DNA from: Streptococcus sp. HF-1907
GTDB lineage: Bacteria > Bacillota > Bacilli > Lactobacillales > Streptococcaceae
NCBI RefSeq assembly: GCF_015594605.1
Contig: NZ_JADNQT010000001.1
Span: 124,001 to 188,000, forward strand
Reading direction: 5' to 3'
DNA length: 64,000 bases
Shown: positions 60,002 to 64,000 of the stretch, in pieces
Layout of the letters: the number at the start of each line of letters is the position of its first letter
How positions within the stretch are numbered: the first letter of the stretch is position 1
Program-made: the position numbers and the translations under genes
The notes under the pieces: model-generated
What the model saw: only the letters and a program-made list of their open reading frames with translations
Databases searched by the model: none
Told to the model about the DNA's origin: nothing

Positions 60002-61003
60002 TTAATTTCCTTTACGAGCCATTTTAATGATGGCTTCTTTGATTTTTGCAACATCTGGTAAAATTCCTTGCTCTAAAACACGTGAGTAAGGTACTGGAAC
60101 ATCTTCAGATGCCAAGCGAACAATCGGATGGTCTAGGTAGTCAAATGCTTCGCTTTCCGCAACAGTTGTTGCAATCTCGCCGATGAATCCACCTGTCTTA
60201 TAAGCATCGTTAACAAGCATCAACTTACCAGTTTTCTTAACAGAATTAATAATCAATTCTTTGTCCAGAGGCACAAGGGTACGTGGGTCAACCACTTCAA
60301 CATTGATATCATTTTCCGTAGCCACTTCTTCAGCTGCTTGCAGGACACGCTCCAACATACGACCATAGGTCACGATAGTCAAATCAGTTCCTTCTCGTTT
60401 GATATCACCTTTGCCAAGCGGAATATAGAAATCTGGGTCAAGATTAACTTCTTCTTTTTTCCCATAAAGTGCCTTTGGTTCCATGAAAATAACTGGATTG
60501 TTATCTTGGATTGAAGCCTTCAAAAGGGCTTTTGATTCATTAACAGTACCTGGTGCAACCACCTTAAGCCCAGGAATATGAGTTAACCATGCTTCCAAGG
60601 ACTGCGAGTGTTGCGCTGCTGAACCGATACCAGAACCAGATGCCACACGGAAAGTTACTGGGGTCTTCAATCCGCCACCAAACATATAATTAGTTTTAGC
60701 AGCTTGGTTAACAATGGCATCCATAGCAATCGTCACAAAGTCCATGAAGGTCAAATCTACAATGGGACGAAGGCCAGTTTGGGCAGCACCAATGGCTGCA
60801 CCCGCGATAGCTGCTTCTGAAATCGGAGTGTCTTTAACACGTTTTTCACCAAATTCTTCAAGCATCCCAACAGATGTCCCAAAATCGCCACCGTAGACAC
60901 CGACGTCTTCACCCATTAAAAATACTTTTTCATCCTTACGCATTTCTTCGCTCATGGCAAGATTAATTGCTTCGCGCAAGGCCATTACTTTCGTTTCGCT
61001 CAT
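60002..61003 (-). CDS. pdhB: Pyruvate dehydrogenase E1 beta
   Basis: 333 residues. Transketolase-like pyrimidine domain: MGEDVGVYGGDFGTSVGM, TPISEAAIAGAAIGAA and MDFVTIAMDAIVNQAAK; C-terminal domain with VVDPRTLVPLDKELI. It forms the E1 heterotetramer with the gene product of pdhA. The family also includes acetoin dehydrogenase; in streptococci this set with lplA is normally the pyruvate complex, so acetoin is the less likely substrate. Confidence 0.94.
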   Translation of the reverse strand: MSETKVMALREAINLAMSEEMRKDEKVFLMGEDVGVYGGDFGTSVGMLEEFGEKRVKDTPISEAAIAGAAIGAAQTGLRPIVDLTFMDFVTIAMDAIVNQAAKTNYMFGGGLKTPVTFRVASGSGIGSAAQHSQSLEAWLTHIPGLKVVAPGTVNESKALLKASIQDNNPVIFMEPKALYGKKEEVNLDPDFYIPLGKGDIKREGTDLTIVTYGRMLERVLQAAEEVATENDINVEVVDPRTLVPLDKELIINSVKKTGKLMLVNDAYKTGGFIGEIATTVAESEAFDYLDHPIVRLASEDVPVPYSRVLEQGILPDVAKIKEAIIKMARKGN

Positions 61004-61041
61004 ATCTTCTCCTTGAAAAACTCAACTATTTTATGAAACCA

Positions 61042-62010
61042 CTAGTCAACATAAACATCTTCAAAAGCGACTGACATATCTGGGAAAGGACTTTCTTCCG
61101 CAAATTTAACCGCTTTTTCAACTTCCTGTGCGACTGCTTTACCAATCGCATCTAATTCTTCATCTGTTGCAATACCATTTTCAGTGAGATAGTGACGGTA
61201 TTTTTTCAATGGATCCTTTGCTTTCCAGGCATCTACTTCTTCTTTGGTACGGTAAGCGCCAGCATCAGCAGTGGAGTGACCAAACCAGCGATATGACTCT
61301 ACTTCCACAATAGCAGGGCCATTTCCAGCACGAACACAGTCAATCACTTCATGCATTTTTTCGTAAACAGCGATAACATCATTACCATCTTCAACGTAAT
61401 GTCCTGGAATGCCATAGGCATCAGCACGCATGTAGAGATGCGGAATTTTTGTTGAATAGGAAATATCCGTTGAGATACCGTAACGGTTGTTGATGATGAA
61501 GAAAATCACTGGCAAATTCCAAACCGCAGCGAGATTGACTGATTCGTGGAAGGAACCTTCGTTGGTTGCAGAATCACCTGAAAATGCAATAACAATGTTA
61601 CCTGTATTTTCGTATTGTTGGGTCAAAGCTGCGCCGACAGCGAGGGCGTAACCTCCCCCAACGATACCATTTGTACCGTAGTTGCCTTTTTCAAGATTTG
61701 CCAAATGCATTGAGCCACCACGACCTTTTGAAGTCCCTGTTGCTTTTCCAGCAAGCTCCGCAAACATCCCAGGAATCGAAATGCCTTTAGCGATGGTCTG
61801 ACCGTGACCGCGGTGATTTGAGAAAATAATATCTTGGTCTGTCAAATCAGCAATGGCACCAACTGACGCTGCCTCTTCACCTACGGAAAAGTGCGTCATC
61901 CCTTGTACGAAACCACGGCGAACCAATTTATTGAATTTCATGTCAACATCACGGATTTGTTGCATTTTATGGAACATTTCCAAGTGCTGTTCTTTAGACA
62001 AATTAACCAT
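61042..62010 (-). CDS. pdhA: Pyruvate dehydrogenase E1 alpha
   Basis: 322 residues. Thiamine diphosphate motif GDSATNEGSFHESVNLA followed by VIFFIINNRYGIS (the GDG-like to NN pattern). Phosphorylation-loop-like HSTADAGAYR near 270. It decarboxylates pyruvate and passes the acetyl group to E2 lipoyl Lys. First gene of the operon, ATG after GGAGG. Confidence 0.95.
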   Translation of the reverse strand: MVNLSKEQHLEMFHKMQQIRDVDMKFNKLVRRGFVQGMTHFSVGEEAASVGAIADLTDQDIIFSNHRGHGQTIAKGISIPGMFAELAGKATGTSKGRGGSMHLANLEKGNYGTNGIVGGGYALAVGAALTQQYENTGNIVIAFSGDSATNEGSFHESVNLAAVWNLPVIFFIINNRYGISTDISYSTKIPHLYMRADAYGIPGHYVEDGNDVIAVYEKMHEVIDCVRAGNGPAIVEVESYRWFGHSTADAGAYRTKEEVDAWKAKDPLKKYRHYLTENGIATDEELDAIGKAVAQEVEKAVKFAEESPFPDMSVAFEDVYVD

Positions 62011-62066
62011 ATTAGGCCTCCATAAATCTATAAAACTAAGTTAGAATAATTCTTCTTTATGTTTCT

Positions 62067-62094
62067 ATTCTACCCAAAATTTCACAAAGTGCAA
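62067..62094 (-). promoter_or_regulatory. pdh operon promoter
   Basis: Minus strand TTGCAC (62089-62094), 16 bases, TAGAAT (62067-62072). About 57 bases before pdhA. Confidence 0.55.
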
Positions 62095-62193
62095 ATAATT
62101 GAACCGCTTTCTTTGTGGTATAACAGGTGATAGCTGTACTATAAAATATCATTTTCACAAACTTAGTTGCCTACGATTTTTAAATCTAGAGTC

Positions 62194-62217
62194 AAAAAAC
62201 CACCTTTTCAGATGGCT
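62194..62217 (-). terminator. Terminator of ABC-F gene
   Basis: AGCCATC pairs with GGTGGTT (two wobbles), followed by TTTT on the minus strand. Confidence 0.75.
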
Positions 62218-62237
62218 TTCAATGGATATTTTTTATG

Positions 62238-64000
62238 CTATCCTTCAACTTGCTCGCTCAAGTTTTCCCATTCTTCCATGAGGAGCATTTGCTCTTCCTG
62301 AATGGTATCTAGCTCTTTTTGGAGGTCGGATAGTTGACCGATATCGTTGGTTGTTAACATAGCTTCGCTGATTTCCGTTTCACGCTCTTCGATAACGTCC
62401 AATCTTTCTTCGATTTCGGTAATACGGCGTGTGAGTTTGCGAAGTTCTTTTTGGTTGGCTTTTTGAGCAGCGTAATCGTTGGCTGGTGCTACTTCAACTG
62501 TGACTTGTGCACTAGCTTCTGCCTCTAAGCGAGCTAACTCTTCCAGCTCTGCCTTTTTGGTCACATAGTAATCGTAATCACCTAAGTAAAGGGTTGAGCC
62601 TTCTTCGGAGATTTCTAGCACTTTTGTGGCGACACGGTTGATGAAGTAACGGTCATGGCTGACAAAGAGCAGTGTCCCATCAAAGTCGATAAGGGCATTC
62701 TCCAAAACTTCCTTGCTGTCAATATCCAAGTGGTTGGTCGGTTCGTCAAGGATAAGGAAGTTGTTGTTTTGCATTGAGAGTTTTGCCAGCAATAGGCGTG
62801 CGCGCTCACCACCTGACAGCATGGCAACCGATTTTTTGACATCATCGCCTGAGAAGAGAAAGGCGCCCAAACGATTGCGAATCTCTACTTCTGGCGTCGT
62901 TGAAAAATCGTTCCAAAGCTCGTCAAGCACCGTGTTAGTACGCGTCAAATTAGACTGTGTTTGGTCATAGTAACCTGCCTCAACATTGGCACCGTAAGTC
63001 GCTGTTCCTTTGATAAATGGAATCTGTCCTACGACAGATTTGATGAAGGTTGATTTTCCGATACCATTTGGTCCAACAATAGCGATGGCATCAAGTTTTT
63101 TCACATCCAGGTTAATAGGCTGCGCTAAAATCTCACCGTCATAACCAATGGCTGCATCAGTCACCGTCAAGACAACATTTCCTGAAACCTTGTCCGCATG
63201 GAAGGTCATATTAGCTGATTTTTGTTGTGAAGATGGTTTGTCCAAACGTTCAATTTTCTCAAGTTGCTTCCGACGAGCTTGAGCGCGTTTGGTTGTTGAA
63301 GCGCGAACAATATTTCGATTGACAAAGTCTTCTAATTTAGCGATTTCTTTTTGCTGCTTTTCAAAATTCTTTTCTTCTGTGGCTATTTTTTCAGCCTTAA
63401 GGTCCATAAATTTTGAGTAATTTCCGACATAGCGGTCAAGGGAATGCGCAGTCAAATCATAAGTCACGGTTGCAACCTTGTCTAAGAAATAGCGGTCATG
63501 ACTGACAATGATAAGCGCACCTTGGTAATTGACCAAGTAATTTTCGAGCCAAGCAATGGTTTCGATATCCAAGTGGTTAGTCGGTTCGTCCAGCACCAAA
63601 AGCTCTGGTTTTTCCAAAAGCATTTTTGCCAGCGCTAGCCTTGTATTTTGCCCGCCTGACAGCTCTGCAATTTTCATGTCCCACATGTTACTATCGAACT
63701 TAAAACCGTTTAAAATAGCCCTAATATCTGACTCGTAGTTGAAGCCGCCCTTTGTGCGGAAATCCTCTGATAGCTGGTCATAGGACTTCATAAGCTGGTC
63801 TAGGTCGCTCCCCGTCACTTCTCCCATCTGCAATTCCATAGCACGTAGCTTTTTCTCCGTTTGACGAAGGTCGTCAAAAACATGGAGCATCTCGTCGTAG
63901 ATGGTGTTGTCAGATTCAAAACGACTATCTTGGGCCAGATAAGACAAACTTAAATCACGCTTGGTATTAATTTCGCCACTAGTTGGCGCTTCTTCTCCGA
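62238..64000 (-). CDS. ABC-F ATPase, partial (N-terminus beyond window)
   Basis: The frame is open to the window edge; a TTG at 63947 is not the true start, because the frame continues upstream as EEAPTSGEINTKRDLSL. Visible are the end of the first ABC domain (LSGGQNTRLALAKMLLEKPE, LLVLDEPTNHLD), the long charged linker typical of ABC-F (NFEKQQKEIAKLEDFV and RAQARRKQLE), a complete second ABC domain (GPNGIGKST, LSGGERARLLLAKL, DEPTNHLD) and a C-terminal coiled coil (KELRKLTRRITEIEERLDVI). These proteins act on ribosomes. Nearest type by eye is YdiF/Uup rather than an antibiotic-resistance member. Confidence 0.9.
   Translation of the reverse strand, partial: GEEAPTSGEINTKRDLSLSYLAQDSRFESDNTIYDEMLHVFDDLRQTEKKLRAMELQMGEVTGSDLDQLMKSYDQLSEDFRTKGGFNYESDIRAILNGFKFDSNMWDMKIAELSGGQNTRLALAKMLLEKPELLVLDEPTNHLDIETIAWLENYLVNYQGALIIVSHDRYFLDKVATVTYDLTAHSLDRYVGNYSKFMDLKAEKIATEEKNFEKQQKEIAKLEDFVNRNIVRASTTKRAQARRKQLEKIERLDKPSSQQKSANMTFHADKVSGNVVLTVTDAAIGYDGEILAQPINLDVKKLDAIAIVGPNGIGKSTFIKSVVGQIPFIKGTATYGANVEAGYYDQTQSNLTRTNTVLDELWNDFSTTPEVEIRNRLGAFLFSGDDVKKSVAMLSGGERARLLLAKLSMQNNNFLILDEPTNHLDIDSKEVLENALIDFDGTLLFVSHDRYFINRVATKVLEISEEGSTLYLGDYDYYVTKKAELEELARLEAEASAQVTVEVAPANDYAAQKANQKELRKLTRRITEIEERLDVIEERETEISEAMLTTNDIGQLSDLQKELDTIQEEQMLLMEEWENLSEQVEG

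Noticed and set aside
62089-62130. cre site in the pdh promoter (AGAAAGCGGTTCAA)
   Set aside because: Only about 11 of 14 consensus positions match, including a change in the central CG-Y core.

Overview
This window is a Streptococcus chromosome. The evidence is the gene set and its order (ldh divergent from gyrA-srtA; nox next to an rnsBACD-cdd-deoC-pdp nucleoside block; pfkA-pyk-signal peptidase-like-glmS; cdaA-cdaR-glmM; murT-gatD; a lipoyl-E3 pyruvate dehydrogenase operon), the low G+C content, and a tmRNA whose tag reads AKNTNSYAVAA. Much of the order recalls S. mutans from memory. The species cannot be fixed from the window; a bovis/equinus-group member is only a guess.

Region 1-7000 is accessory. 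It starts with two overlapping minus-strand DUF262 genes, the first transcribed carrying a DUF1524 HNH-like end and the second cut by the window edge. This is a candidate GmrSD-like defence unit. Behind it lie a broken WYL-domain gene, a frameshifted DNA methylase remnant, a small hypothetical gene, a complete tyrosine recombinase and an unrecognised, probably frameshifted gene. Together they look like an eroded defence or integrative island.

Region 7000-30000 is mostly core. It holds an NRAMP-like transporter with altered metal-site motifs, a secreted DUF1002 protein, a VOC protein, sortase A, gyrase A, L-lactate dehydrogenase, and NADH oxidase with a cre-like site on its promoter. Next comes a pyrimidine-nucleoside scavenging cluster: ABC importer RnsBACD, cytidine deaminase, deoxyribose-phosphate aldolase, nucleoside phosphorylase and a methyltransferase. 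Then follow pantothenate kinase, ribosomal protein S20, an amino-acid ABC importer, a PhnA-like zinc-ribbon protein and GlmS, whose promoter is flanked by two NagR-like boxes.

Region 30000-42550 has a signal-peptidase-like protein lacking the catalytic Ser and Lys, pyruvate kinase, phosphofructokinase, DnaE, a YtrA-type GntR/ABC cassette, a DUF2974 protein, tmRNA, a DUF2798 membrane protein, a GNAT gene with no good start codon, an HD hydrolase and a rhodanese.

Positions 42547-43377 hold no gene but contain the most unusual structure here: nine short dyads spaced at exactly 41 bp, with compensating arm changes.

Region 43378-64000 carries LepA, Ndk, a small membrane protein, a TIGR01906 protein, a HAD phosphatase, an acyl-ACP thioesterase, HemW, a GNAT, GlmM-CdaR-CdaA, MurT-GatD, lipoate ligase, the four pyruvate dehydrogenase genes and an ABC-F protein cut by the window edge. 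The lipoate ligase downstream of two lipoyl-domain proteins, and the CdaA/GlmM/MurT-GatD cell-wall grouping, are coherent functional neighbourhoods.
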